Below are positions 25,892 through 34,820 of a stretch of DNA of 64,000 nt, one piece after another; position 1 is the first letter of the stretch; each line of letters opens with the position of its first letter. The stretch is from Kitasatospora acidiphila (lineage in GTDB: Bacteria > Actinomycetota > Actinomycetes > Streptomycetales > Streptomycetaceae): positions 1-64,000 of the forward strand of contig NZ_VIGB01000002.1 in assembly GCF_006636205.1 (NCBI RefSeq). The letters are read 5' to 3'. The translations under genes and the position numbers were made by a program. The notes under the pieces are model-generated. The model was given only the letters and a program-made list of their open reading frames with translations. It was not told where the DNA came from and ran no database searches.

Positions 25892-26089
25892 CTAGGCCTG
25901 CGCGGCGTCCTCGGTCACGGACGGGACAACGAGCACGTACTTGTCCCACGCCAGCACATAGCCGGAGATTTCTCCGAGCGTGGTGGTCGCACCGACCAAC
26001 TGCTCCAGTGTGGTGTTCATGTTTATCAGCCCGCTGTTCTGGAGGAAGGCGAGAGCGGCCCGGGCGTCGACAGCGGGGCAACTGGTCAT
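25892..26089 (-). CDS. 65-residue peptide upstream of the DUF6895-like gene
   Basis: From ATG 26089 with GGAGG seven bases upstream: MTSCPAVDARAALAFLQNSG, LINMNTTLEQLVGATTTLGE, ISGYVLAWDKYVLVVPSVTE, DAAQA. The first half is leader-like (amphipathic helix, acidic residues). The second half ends in a hydrophobic YVLAWDKYVLVVP core. No membrane helix or signal peptide is clear. A short peptide followed by a large helical protein resembles precursor/maturase pairs of ribosomal peptides, but no known modification enzyme is present, so this is a hypothesis only. The upstream region (26100-26260) is markedly AT-rich. Confidence 0.65.
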   Translation of the reverse strand: MTSCPAVDARAALAFLQNSGLINMNTTLEQLVGATTTLGEISGYVLAWDKYVLVVPSVTEDAAQA

Positions 26090-26479
26090 GGCAAAACCTC
26101 CATCGAGGGCACGATTTCCGCGGATTCGCATCCCGCGAAATACTTGCCCGCGATTATGTCAGCGGTTTGCATGAGTGTCATCGGCGAATATTCATATTCA
26201 CCCGAATGGACCATCTTAAATACAATATTTCTTTTGCTTCGGTTGTGGCGGATCCCCGTCCTCTTCTCGATCATTCTGCGGTCCAACGCCCAGCGGCTCG
26301 GGCCCCGGTACGCAGGAGCTGAGCGCGGGTGCGACACAATCCGCTACAGCGAGAGATCGGCGCCGACGGGCCCCTCCTGCCGACAGACGCCTCTGGCAGC
26401 GACGCGGGCCGCGCAGCTGCGGTCGGTCCTCACCGCACTGCAGGAATCGCGAACCAAGTACCCGAGGTGACCGCCGGAT
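26090..26479. other. AT-rich intergenic region
   Basis: Much lower G+C than the surroundings at about 26190-26260 (TTAAATACAATATTTCTTTTG). It probably holds the promoter of the 25892-26089 gene on the minus strand. No convincing gene. Confidence 0.4.
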
Positions 26480-26620
26480 CAGCGCGCGGTGCTGTGCGGA
26501 GCACCCGGGCTGCCCGGACGGGCGGGGCGGCCAGGACCTCGGTGGCGGCCCGCTCGCCGGAGCGGACCGCGCCCTCCATGAGGCTAGTGACCCACGCTCC
26601 TGGTCCGGGCAGGATCGATC
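26480..26620 (-). pseudogene. FAD-dependent amine oxidase C-terminal scrap
   Basis: The minus strand reads GPGAWVTSLMEGAVRSGERA followed by ATEVLAAPPVRAARVL, which is the C-terminal FAD-contacting helix of flavin monoamine oxidases (usual form MEGAVRSGERAAAEVL). Nothing else of the enzyme is present. Confidence 0.65.
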
Positions 26621-26621
26621 A

Positions 26622-27090
26622 GCCGCCCGCCGTCACCGGATTGGGCAGCAACGCCCACTGATCGGCGCCCGGAACCAGCCGCATCAGCGTCAGCGCCCTG
26701 GCCGGCAGCGGCTGCGTCCGAAGCGCGCTCAGATCGGCGGTCGGGGTGAGCTCCCGGGTGGCGGCCTCCAGCACTGTGCCCAGGGTCGGAGCGTCTCCGG
26801 CCAACGGACCCAGCGCGCCCGTGATCAGGCAGCTGAAGACTTGTCGGCGCAGGGCGGATGGGTCGTCGTCCAGCAGTTCGCGGGCCGGCGCCGGTACTGG
26901 CCGGCTGTGCCGGGCCAGCCTGGCCGGGCTGAAGCGGATGTCGTCGAGGTCGCGGTAGACGAGCCGTCGGACGCGGTCGTCCGCATCGATGACGGCAAGG
27001 AGGTTCTGCCCGTGTGTCTCCAGGGCCACCCCCAGGTCGAGCAGGTCCAGGCAGACACCCCCCGCCAGGGATGTGTTCTCGGCTGAGGAG
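26622..27090 (-). pseudogene. IucA/IucC-type siderophore synthetase C-terminal fragment
   Basis: The frame contains CLDLLDLGVALETHGQNLLA, VYRDLDDIRFSPARLARHSR and LPARALTLMRLVPGADQWAL. These are the C-terminal landmarks of NRPS-independent siderophore synthetases (usual ALEAHGQN and YRDLxDIR). Only about 150 of 550-600 residues remain, and no start is usable. A hydroxamate/citrate siderophore locus has been lost here, probably with the adjoining amine oxidase scrap. Confidence 0.75.
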
Positions 27091-27171
27091 TTGAGCACCT
27101 GCGGTCTCGCTCGGCGAAGCCCTCCGCGGCCGATTGCCGATCGTCTTCGGATTCTCGGGTGTTCACGGCCC

Positions 27172-27594
27172 TCAGGACTGATCGGCGGCGAGTTCGGTGA
27201 AGCCGACCATGCCGACTGCGGCGACGATCCCAATCAGCATGGACATCGGCACGGTACCGGTGCCCATCAGCGAGGCAGCGCCCTGGAGGCCGGCGAGGAC
27301 GGCTCCGGTGACCCACAGGACGCCCATCGGCAGCAGGCTGGCGGTGAACTCCCACTCCATCAGCAGGCGCAGGGTCGCGATCACCAGGGCGATGGCAGCC
27401 ATCAGCAGGGCCGACAGGAACCCCGCCGGTGCCGGCCAGTGCCGGTAGTGGACGAGCGTGAAGGTCATGGAGCCGAGGTAGAGCAGAGCGGCGCCGAGGA
27501 CGGCGGCGAGCGCGATGACAGCGGCCATGCCCTCGGCGGATGGTGGTGTGGCCGCGGCCCTGCTGTCGGCCTGGGTGTGCGTCTCGGTGGTCAT
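27172..27594 (-). CDS. Four-helix integral membrane protein
   Basis: A 140-residue protein from ATG 27594. After a polar N-terminus (MTTETHTQADSRAAATPPSA) there are four hydrophobic helices: MAAVIALAAVLGAALLYLG, FLSALLMAAIALVIATLRLL, LLPMGVLWVTGAVLAGLQGA and MSMLIGIVAAVGMVGF. No motif was recognised. Neighbours on both sides are remnants. Confidence 0.65.
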   Translation of the reverse strand: MTTETHTQADSRAAATPPSAEGMAAVIALAAVLGAALLYLGSMTFTLVHYRHWPAPAGFLSALLMAAIALVIATLRLLMEWEFTASLLPMGVLWVTGAVLAGLQGAASLMGTGTVPMSMLIGIVAAVGMVGFTELAADQS

Positions 27595-27989
27595 GGGCCA
27601 CTCCGTCGACTGGTCGGGGACAAACGACCCGACCGTAGAGGACCCGCCGGCCTTTGCGCAGCCCGCTCCGGCTGCCGGTAGATGAGCCGCGCAGGTAGTG
27701 GAGGCACGGTTGTCCCTCCTTCGAGGCTCGACGGCCGCAGTGCGGCGTTGACGGCCGGCGGTGCGACGCCTCTTCCGCTGTTGCCCATGGCCGAGCGGCC
27801 GGACGGGCAGTTGCACGGCATGACGACCCCTCGGCTGTTCTCAAGGTCATCGTGAGTGCCGTCCGGCGCGGCCAGCAGCGACAGGCTGCGCACGAGGACC
27901 CGCCGACGGGAGGATGAGCGGACCGGATCCACCGCCGATGGCAGGGTAGGAGATGGAGGCCGGCCGCGGAGTCGCCTGCTCCCGGCGAA

Positions 27990-28160
27990 GCGAGGCACCG
28001 GCGGTGCGGAAACTCGGCGGTGTCGCGGCCGAGCTCTTCGAACAGGCCGCCAGGCAGGGAGTACCGGTGGCCAGGCGGGCACTAACGGTGGATCAGGCAG
28101 ACCCGGCCGTCGTGAACCAGGACCACGCACACCCGGACCACGATGCCGTGCCGTCGGTGG
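27990..28160 (-). pseudogene. Nudix hydrolase N-terminal scrap
   Basis: The minus strand reads GIVVRVCVVLVHDGRVCLIHR, a stop codon, then CPPGHRYSLPGGLFEE, the first strands and start of a Nudix box (GGxxExGE expected). The box itself is degenerate. A dead remnant. Confidence 0.5.
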
Positions 28161-28690
28161 TCACCGCTGGGCCCAGGTCGGGCAGGCGGGCTCGTGCCAG
28201 GTCGTACGGACGACCAGGCCGCCCTGGGTGACGTGCTCGCTGGACCAGGTTCGGCAGCACCCGCCGCCGCCCGACGGGACCGGGCCCGGCTGCCTCGCGA
28301 CGCGGAGCCGAGCGGCGGGAGCGGGATGGGTGGGCGCGGCCGCACGGCGGCGACGATAACGGCGCCTGGTCATGGGAGTCGTCATGTCGCAAGCTCTGCC
28401 CGCCACGCCATCCCGCCGAACCCCGCCGCCCCCGGACGGAGCAGTCCCGGCCACCACCACCGGGCACTGAGCTGCACTGACACCCGAAAGGCACCAGCAG
28501 CCAACGCATCAGGTGGCCTCTCCGGGCCGGGAAGTGGGGCCGACATACGCAGCAGCCAGACTGCTCCGGCTGAAACGGGTGCGCGGAATGGGGCTGGGCG
28601 GGCGCCGGCATGCCCACGATCAGCCCGGAGAACTGAAATGACCCGCCAGCCGGGCTCCGGGGCGTCACGAAAAAGCAACCTTAATTCGGA
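28161..28690. other. No supportable gene
   Basis: Several overlapping shadow frames on both strands, none with a ribosome binding site or recognisable motif. Confidence 0.4.
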
Positions 28691-28868
28691 TGAAAGTTCG
28701 ACCCCTAACTCATTCGAGTGAATCTGCACACGATCGAGTGATATTAGGTTTAGTCGGGGCAGTTAACCGGTCGGGGCTTTCGTGGGCTGCAGACCGCGAC
28801 TGTTCCACTGGCCGGAGTTACTCCAGTCAGACCGTGGATCACCGTCCTACGATTGAAAGGAGAATCAG

Positions 28869-28922
28869 ATGATCCTCAATCTGCTCGGTAATCTCGTCGC
28901 CGTTCTCGGCTGGGTGCTTTAG
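28869..28922 (+). CDS. 17-residue hydrophobic micropeptide
   Basis: ATG 28869 follows AAAGGAG at ideal spacing (six to seven bases) and encodes MILNLLGNLVAVLGWVL, then TAG. It is almost entirely hydrophobic, so it should enter the membrane. The upstream 180 bp (28680-28868) is unusually AT-rich for this window and carries TCGAGTGAAT and TCGAGTGATA 21 bp apart, a possible operator. Such a peptide could be a type I toxin-like or signalling peptide, or a leader ORF. No antisense RNA can be shown from sequence alone. Confidence 0.4.
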   Translation: MILNLLGNLVAVLGWVL

Positions 28923-28969
28923 CCCGTGCCTTTCACCTGCGCAGGTGTCCGGAGCATGATCGGCAACAC

Positions 28970-29039
28970 GAAAGTGCCTTCCAACCGGGATGATGAGGCT
29001 TGTCCAAGGTCTTTGTCAGTCCAGCAGGAAGGCACTTTC
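28970..29039. repeat. 70-bp inverted-repeat element
   Basis: GAAAGTGCCTTCC (28970-28982) and its exact complement GGAAGGCACTTTC (29027-29039) enclose 44 bp. Downstream, the plus frame VPTTGPGPRLADLADVTAAT looks like the start of an IS protein. This may be an IS end, a MITE-like element or a terminator. Confidence 0.55.
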
Positions 29040-29171
29040 CATGTGCCTACTACCGGGCCAGGTCCCCGGCTGGCGGATCTCGCTGACGTGACTGCCGCTA
29101 CCCGAGAGTGATCACCGCAGAGGACCGCCGCCGCCAGCCCCGAAAGCCCCGGGGCAGAGCTCCGTCCGACC

Positions 29172-29462
29172 TCAGTCCGCGCGCAGGATCCGGGAGACGT
29201 AGATGGCCGACGGCTCGGTGGCCTCGTCCACCACGTACTCCACCAGCCCGAGATCCCGGCGCAGCGGCGCCGAGTGCATGCCAGGACGGCCCGGGACCGG
29301 CATGCTCAGATGAGGAAAGGGATTCTCACGCAGCTCGACGACGAACGCGACGACGGCGGAGAACACGTCGGCCGACGTCCCCGGGTCGCCGAGGAACTCC
29401 TCCACCACCGGGGAGAAGGTGATCGGGTCGTCCTCATCCGGGTAGTCGATGTACTCGCTCAC
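29172..29462 (-). CDS. Toxin-like partner of a two-gene unit
   Basis: A 96-residue protein from GTG 29462 whose start overlaps the stop of the gene upstream (GTGA). It is acidic at the N-terminus (SEYIDYPDEDDPITFSPVVEEFLGDPG), then HLSMPVPGRPGMHSAPLRRD, LGLVEYVVDEATEPSAIYVS, RILRAD. Its size, the alternating strands and the R-x-L end are compatible with a RelE/ParE-like toxin fold, but no diagnostic catalytic set is visible. The functional label rests mainly on the tight coupling of two small genes. Confidence 0.5.
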   Translation of the reverse strand: MSEYIDYPDEDDPITFSPVVEEFLGDPGTSADVFSAVVAFVVELRENPFPHLSMPVPGRPGMHSAPLRRDLGLVEYVVDEATEPSAIYVSRILRAD

Positions 29463-29740
29463 AGGGCCCCGAGACGCCGCAGGACGGCAGAAGCCGGGGT
29501 GCCGGGGGCGGTACCGGCCTGGACCGCGGCATGGATGCGGTCACCCTCCGGATCCCGGTAGAGCTCGGCCCGCAACCACCAGCGCCGCAGGACACCACCG
29601 ATCGCCGCGTCGTCCGCCTCACCCATCTCCCGGTAGAACTCCATGCGCTGAGCCGACGGCAGCGCGGCCGCGACGGCGTCCTGCGTGCGCGGGATGGGCT
29701 GGCTGCCGTCGTGGTGGCCGTGCAGGGATGCGGCGCTCAC
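29459..29740 (-). CDS. Antitoxin-like first gene of a two-gene unit
   Basis: A 93-residue protein from GTG 29740 with GGAGGAAC directly upstream. After a polar segment (SLHGHHDGSQPIPRTQDAVAAALPSAQ) it has a helical core, RMEFYREMGEADDAAIGGVL, RRWWLRAELYRDPEGD, ending in VLRRLGAL. The helix after DAVAAAL could be a DNA-binding or toxin-binding element. It is coupled by a 4-bp overlap to the 96-residue gene downstream. Family unknown to me. Confidence 0.5.
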   Translation of the reverse strand: MSAASLHGHHDGSQPIPRTQDAVAAALPSAQRMEFYREMGEADDAAIGGVLRRWWLRAELYRDPEGDRIHAAVQAGTAPGTPASAVLRRLGAL

Positions 29741-30145
29741 CGTTCCTCCGGAAGTCTCGTGCGGGCGGGACCGATGCCAGTGTCCTCTCCCAGCGGCCCC
29801 AGCCGGTACCCGGGGCTGCGGTAGTCCGCGTTGCCATGGGTAATAGGGCGCTGTCTGCGGCAAGACTTCGAGCGGGCCCGGCCGCCGACTCTCCGTCAGC
29901 CGCCCAGCAGCACCGGCGCGGGCTTGGCGCCGGGGCGAAGGCGTGGGAGCAGGTGGTGTGGGCGTCGCGGGCGAGCATGCCCTCGGCGTGTCGCCGCCCG
30001 TGTGTCGGGTTGACGCCCCCACCAGGGGAAACCGCCCTCGACGGGTGACCGTCCAAGCGGACGGGGGCGTCAGCCGGCACCTGCCCGCATACGGTGGAAC
30101 AGGCCCCGAGCAACAGGGCACGGGCAAGCAGCGGAGAAGGAGACC
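29741..30145. other. Divergent intergenic region
   Basis: Lies between the toxin-antitoxin-like pair (minus) and the ANTAR-AraC gene (plus). No further gene supported; it should hold both promoters. Confidence 0.4.
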
Positions 30146-31344
30146 GTGGCCGAACAGGACACCTCACCCGCGTACTCGCACGCGCAACGCCCGCGCCGCC
30201 AACTGGCGGACACCAGGGTGGTCGAGCGCGCCACCGGCGTGGTCATGCACCAGACCGGCGCCACCGCGGACGCGGCACGCGCCCAACTAGCCCGCGACGC
30301 CGCCCGCACCGGCCGTACCCTGTCCCAGCACTGCGCCCACGTCCTGGCCGAAGTCACCGGCACCAGCGTGCGTACCGGCACGGCCGTCACCGGGCCCCCA
30401 GCCCGCCACCACCTGGTCACCACCGACCCCGAACACGCCCGCCACGAGCTCGCCGCCGCCTACCGCACCCCGATCCACATGACCGCACCTGAGCCCGGCA
30501 CGGTGTTCCGCGTGGAGCAGACCGACGCCCACCTGTTCCAGGTCGGCGAGATCCAACTGCCAGGCAAGCTCTCGTTCACCTCCGAGCCACCACCCCAGGT
30601 CGTCGTCGCCCGCCTCATCGCCGGAACCATGAACCTGCCCACACCGGACGGCGAGGAACGCCTGGCAGCCGGAGACATCACCCTGATCGGCCCGGCCGCA
30701 ACCGTGCACGTCACCACCACCGACGCCCGCGTGCGCACCACCACACTGCCGCTACCCCTGCTCCACAAGGTGGCAGGCCAACTCCCCAGGCAAGGCCGCC
30801 CCTTGCGGTTCACCGACCCGCGACCGGCCAGCCAGGCGCTGGCCGACCACTGGCGCGCCACCCGCGTCTACATCAACAACCTCCTCGACCACCCCGACCT
30901 CGACGCCGCAGCCCCCCTGCTGGTCGCCAATACCGCCCACCTGCTGGCCGCCACCGTCCTGGCCGTCTTCCCCAACACCGTCACCGCGGCACCGGACACG
31001 CCGGTCGACCGCACCGACGCCACCTCCGGCACCGTCCGCCGCGCCGCTGCGTTCATCAACGACCACGCCCACCGGGACATCACCCTCGCCGACATCGCCG
31101 CCGTCGCCTACGTCACCCCCCGCGCCCTGCAGTACGCCTTCCGCAACCACCTCGACACCACCCCCTGGCCTACCTGCGCGACGTACGGTTGCGCCGCGCA
31201 CATCGCGACCTGATCGAGGCCGACCCCGCAATCGAGACCGTCGCCCGGATCGCCGCCCGCTGGGGATTCCTACGCCCCACCCGCTTCGCCGACCAGTACG
31301 AGCGCCTCTACCGATGCCCGCCCAGTACCACCCTCCATGCCTGA
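30146..31344 (+). CDS. ANTAR-AraC fusion transcriptional regulator, frameshift near 31165
   Basis: From GTG 30146 with GAAGGAG upstream. Residues about 18-68 (LADTRVVERATGVVMHQTGA, AARAQLARDAARTGRTLSQHCAHVL) match the ANTAR RNA-binding antiterminator domain. Residues 90-230 form a cupin-like AraC sensor. The C-terminus is the AraC double helix-turn-helix (DITLADIAAVAYVTPRALQYAFRNHLDTTP). The frame shifts at about 31165: adding one C to a CCCCC run gives LAYLRDVRLRRAHRDLIEAD and VARIAARWGFLRPTRFADQY, a complete second HTH ending at 31344. ANTAR joined to AraC suggests both RNA and DNA targets. Confidence 0.8.
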
Positions 31345-31443
31345 GCACCCCACCGCGCACGTCCCCACCGGGCGGCCTACAACTACTCGGTAGGGCGCCC
31401 CGGCTGCATGGAACTTCCGACCGGGTCCAGTGTCGGACATGTG

Positions 31444-32937
31444 CTACGGCTGGTATTGGAAGGCGGCGCCGTTGCTGGTGCCGCCCGGGGAGTGGACGGT
31501 GACGGTGACAGGGCCGACAGGGCCGGCTGGTGAGGTGGCGACGACCATGGTGTCGGAGAGCGCGGCGAAGGATGCCGGGGTGGTGCCGAAGAACACGGCG
31601 TCGGTGTAGGTCAGGTTGCTCCCTCTGATCAGGACGTCGTCGCCGCCGGATGCCGAACCCTGGGCGGGGCTGAGGGAGTTGATGACGGGCACTGCGACGT
31701 AGGTGTAGTAGGCGCTGCCCACCCCGATGGTGCTGGTGCCGCCTGGCGTGGTGGCCGTGACCAGGACGGTACCCGCGTTCGGGGGAGCCGTGACGGTGAT
31801 CTGGCTGTCGGAGTTGACGGTGATGCTGGTGGCCGCGGCGGACGCGAAGTGCACCGCGCCGGTGAGGGCCAGCCCGGAGCCGAAGATGGTGACGGTGTTC
31901 CCGCCGCTGGTCGGCCCCTGGTTCGGGCTCAGGCCGGTGATGGCGGGGGCCGCGACGTAGAAGTACGGCAGCGGGTTGCTGGTACCCGCTCCGGTGGTGA
32001 CCGTGACGTTGACCGACTGCGCGGCTCCCGCGGGTGCCGTGACGGTGATCTGCGTGCTGGTGTTGCCGGTGATGGTGGCGGCGTGGGCGCCGAACAGCAC
32101 GGATATCGCGCCGGACAGGCCGCTGCCGGAGATGGTGACGGTGTTCCCGCCGCTGGTCGGCCCCTGGTTCGGGCTCAGGCCGGTGATCAACGGTGCGGTG
32201 ACGTTGATGTAGCTGTAGGTGACGCTGCTGCTGGTGCCCGCCGATGTGGTGACGGTGACCGGGACCGAACCTGTGCCCGCAGGCGCTGTCGCCGTGATCT
32301 GGGTGTCGCTGACCACCGTGAACACGGCTGAGGCGGTGCCGAACTCCACTGCCGTCGCAGCGGTGAAGCCCGAGCCGCTGATCGTCACGGTGTTGCCGCC
32401 GCTCGTCGGTCCCGAGACCGGGTTCAGACCGGTGATCACCGGAGCCGCACTGTAGGTGTATGTGGTGCCGTTGCTGGTACCCACCGATGTGGTGACCGTG
32501 ACCAGGACCGTTCCGGAGCCCGCCGGAGCCGTGGCCTGGACCTGCGAATCGCTCAGGACGACGAACGACGCCGAGGCGGTCCCGAAGTGCAGCGACGAGG
32601 CCCCGGTGAAGCCCGAGCCGCTGATCGTCACGGTGTTGCCGCCGCTCGTCGGTCCCGAGACCGGGTTCAGACCGGTGATCACCGGACCGGCGCTGTAGGT
32701 GTAGGTGACGCCGTTGCTGGTGCCGAGCGGTGAGGTGACGGTGACGGCGACCGACCCGGTGCCCGCGGGGGCGGTGGTGGTGATCTGACTGTTGCTGACC
32801 AGCATGAAGGAGGCCACCGGCACGGTTCCGAACTTCACGGAGGTGACACCGGTGAAGCCGCTGCCGTTGATCGTGACGGCGGTGCCTCCCGCAGCTGGCC
32901 CGTGGGTGGGGTTGAGACTGCTGATGACCGGAGCCAT
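31444..32937 (-). CDS. IPT/TIG-repeat protein, six repeats
   Basis: 497 residues from ATG 32937 with AAGGAG seven bases upstream. It consists only of about six IPT/TIG immunoglobulin-like repeats of about 82 residues, each with the pattern PVITGLNPVSGPTSGGNTVT, ISGSGFTGA, FG and VTVTTSxGTSNG(V/T)TYTY. No signal peptide, anchor or LPXTG-like motif exists: the first repeat starts at residue 3. Such repeats mediate binding in surface and DNA-binding proteins. How a protein of bare repeats would leave the cell is unclear. It is followed downstream by nothing recognisable. Confidence 0.88.
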   Translation of the reverse strand: MAPVISSLNPTHGPAAGGTAVTINGSGFTGVTSVKFGTVPVASFMLVSNSQITTTAPAGTGSVAVTVTSPLGTSNGVTYTYSAGPVITGLNPVSGPTSGGNTVTISGSGFTGASSLHFGTASASFVVLSDSQVQATAPAGSGTVLVTVTTSVGTSNGTTYTYSAAPVITGLNPVSGPTSGGNTVTISGSGFTAATAVEFGTASAVFTVVSDTQITATAPAGTGSVPVTVTTSAGTSSSVTYSYINVTAPLITGLSPNQGPTSGGNTVTISGSGLSGAISVLFGAHAATITGNTSTQITVTAPAGAAQSVNVTVTTGAGTSNPLPYFYVAAPAITGLSPNQGPTSGGNTVTIFGSGLALTGAVHFASAAATSITVNSDSQITVTAPPNAGTVLVTATTPGGTSTIGVGSAYYTYVAVPVINSLSPAQGSASGGDDVLIRGSNLTYTDAVFFGTTPASFAALSDTMVVATSPAGPVGPVTVTVHSPGGTSNGAAFQYQP

Positions 32938-32957
32938 CGCGTAACTCCTTCATGAGA

Positions 32958-33011
32958 GTGGACCCGCTGTGCCCCGGCTGCCGACGAGAGGCCAGGGCAC
33001 AGCGGGTCCAC
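32958..33011 (-). terminator. Strong hairpin between two IPT genes
   Basis: GTGGACCCGCTGTGCCC (32958-32974) and its exact complement (32995-33011) form a 17-bp stem with a 20-base loop, just after the stop of the 33100-33924 gene and before the start of the next. No T-tract, as usual in Streptomyces. Confidence 0.65.
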
Positions 33012-33099
33012 GGTCGCGGCCCGTCCACTCCCCGCCGGTGGCCGCGGTGACGGGCCGACCACGCCGCCTGCTCCTTGGGGCCCGGGCTCGGCCCGAGGC

Positions 33100-33924
33100 T
33101 CAGACGGTGACGGCGAACTGGTCGGCGGCGACGGCCGCGCTGGTGCCGCCGGTGGTGGTGACCTGGATGTCGTAGGTGGTGCCCGCCGTCAGGCCCGCGG
33201 GGACGTCGAGGGTGAGCGCGCCCAGTCCCGTGACGCTGACGCTGGCGGCCGGCACGGCCGTGCCACCGCCGACCGGGGTGAACGTCACGGCGCTGACGTC
33301 CACGAAGCAGGTACCAGCGACGATGACACCGGTGGGAGGGATGCTCGCCGATCCCGTGGCGGGGGTCACGCTGGTGACCGTCGGCAGCTGGTAGTAGGTG
33401 AACTGACCGGCCGCGCCGATAGGGCTGCTGGTGCCGCCGGTGGCGGTGACGCTCACGTTCGCCGAGTCGGTGCAGGTGGCGAAAGGTGCGGTGTGGGCCG
33501 GCGGGGTGACGGTCAGGTGGCTGTCGGAGAGCACGGTCGGCGTGACGGTGGCGCTGCCGGCCGACGAGGTGAAGACCACCCCGGTCGCGGTCGAGAAACC
33601 GCTGCCGAAGACGTCGATGGGGCCTGTGGGCGTGGCCGGGCCCGTGTTGGGGCTCACCGACGTGCACGTGGGGGCGGCGACGTAGAAGAAGGCGCTGCTG
33701 TTGCTGTTCACGCCGGAGACGGTCACGCTGACGTTGGCCTGACCGGCGCACCCTGACGGGATGGTGAAGGTGACGGAGGTGCTGCTGGCGGCGGTGGGGG
33801 TGACCGTCTTGCTGCCGATGTTCACCTTGGTGGTGCTCAGGTTGCCCAGACCAGTGCCGGTGATGGTCATGGTCTGGCCCGCGGTGCCTGAGGTCGGTGA
33901 GATGGAGCTGATCGAGGGTGCCAC
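33100..33924 (-). CDS. IPT/TIG-repeat protein, three repeats
   Basis: 274 residues from GTG 33924 with AAGGAG upstream. Three IPT-like repeats starting at residue 3 (APSISSISPTSGTAGQTMTI; PTCTSVSPNTGPATPTGPID; PTVTSVTPATGSASIPPTGV). It contains four cysteines (SGCAG, PTCTS, FATCTDS, GTCFVD), unlike the other IPT proteins here, which have none. As in the neighbours there is no signal peptide. It sits between the beta-helix gene and the six-repeat gene, all in one orientation. Confidence 0.85.
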   Translation of the reverse strand: MAPSISSISPTSGTAGQTMTITGTGLGNLSTTKVNIGSKTVTPTAASSTSVTFTIPSGCAGQANVSVTVSGVNSNSSAFFYVAAPTCTSVSPNTGPATPTGPIDVFGSGFSTATGVVFTSSAGSATVTPTVLSDSHLTVTPPAHTAPFATCTDSANVSVTATGGTSSPIGAAGQFTYYQLPTVTSVTPATGSASIPPTGVIVAGTCFVDVSAVTFTPVGGGTAVPAASVSVTGLGALTLDVPAGLTAGTTYDIQVTTTGGTSAAVAADQFAVTV

Positions 33925-34058
33925 GGTTGCTCTCCTTTGCTGTGGCTGAGCGGTTGGATGCCACAGAGCTGCGGGGGTTGAGGCCGGCGATGTGGAGCAG
34001 CTCGCCGTCAACCTGCGGCTCTGTGGTCGAGTTGGGCGCGGAGGGTCGCTCGCAGACG

Positions 34059-34754
34059 TCAACAGGGCGTGGTCAGCGGCGGCGTGGCGGCGCAGTTGTC
34101 CGGAGTGTTGCCGGTCACGTTGCCGGCCAGCAGCGTGACCGAGCCCGCGTTGTTGAAGATGCCGCCGCCGTCAGAAGTGGCCGTGTTGCCGGTGACGCTG
34201 CTGGCGATCATCGTCAGCGCGGTGTCGGTGTAGATACCGCCGCCGAACGAGGCGCGGCTACCCCGGACCCCCCCGGCGGTCATGGTGACCGACCCACCGA
34301 GGTTGGCGATGCCACCGCCCACACCGATACCGGCGTCACCATTGCTGACGGTAATCGCGGTCAAGGTGAGCTGGCCGTTGTCAGCGGGGAGTTGAGAAGG
34401 CCCGTCCACCTCGATGATGCGGAAGGCAGGCGCGTTCGACGCACGGGTGATCTCGGTGGCCAGTCCGGTCATGGTGATCGGCGTGATGATGTTCGGCAGC
34501 CCCGCCGGTCCCCCAGCGCCCCCCGAACTGTGAGCGCTGGTGAGGGTGTAGGTGCAAAACGGTGACAGGATCAGGTCACCGCCCCCGGCGGCGTTGGCCC
34601 AGTTGACCGCGTTGACCAACGCGGTTTCACTGCACGGCACGATCACCGCCAGCGTCGGACCCACGGAATGCGCGTGCCCCACCGAAACCGTGAGCACGAG
34701 GGCTCCGACGGCACCGGTCCCGAGCAGCACTCGAAGCATGGTGATGGCTCGCAA
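34059..34754 (-). CDS. Secreted right-handed beta-helix protein (copy 1)
   Basis: About 231 residues; TTG 34754 has GAGGGGGCG upstream, ATG 34739 is an alternative. A signal peptide is clear (MLRVLLGTGAVGALVLTVSV, then AHS). The mature part opens with VIVPCSETALVNAVNWANAA and LILSPFCTYTLT, then has right-handed beta-helix rungs (LTLTAITVSNGDAGIGVGGG, SVTMTAGGV, FGGGIYTDTALTMIASSVTG, GGGIFNNAG). It resembles polymorphic-outer-membrane-type or choice-of-anchor repeats in Gram-positive secreted proteins. It is short, and ends with a Cys pair region (NCAATPPLTTPC). It has the conserved leader element at 34821-34936. Confidence 0.85.
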   Translation of the reverse strand: MRAITMLRVLLGTGAVGALVLTVSVGHAHSVGPTLAVIVPCSETALVNAVNWANAAGGGDLILSPFCTYTLTSAHSSGGAGGPAGLPNIITPITMTGLATEITRASNAPAFRIIEVDGPSQLPADNGQLTLTAITVSNGDAGIGVGGGIANLGGSVTMTAGGVRGSRASFGGGIYTDTALTMIASSVTGNTATSDGGGIFNNAGSVTLLAGNVTGNTPDNCAATPPLTTPC

Positions 34755-34820
34755 GACGCCCCCTCGGACGCATGAGCCACCCTCGTCAGCTCTGACCGAA
34801 CGAACACATCGGCCAACGGC

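Noticed and set aside
27856..28359. Plus-strand frames near the Nudix scrap
   Set aside because: Arg/Gly-rich shadows; the recognisable sequence is on the other strand.
30752..33964. A 1070-residue minus-strand frame across the IPT region
   Set aside because: His/Arg-rich composition is typical of an out-of-frame reading of high-GC coding DNA; the IPT frames have clear domains and ribosome binding sites.
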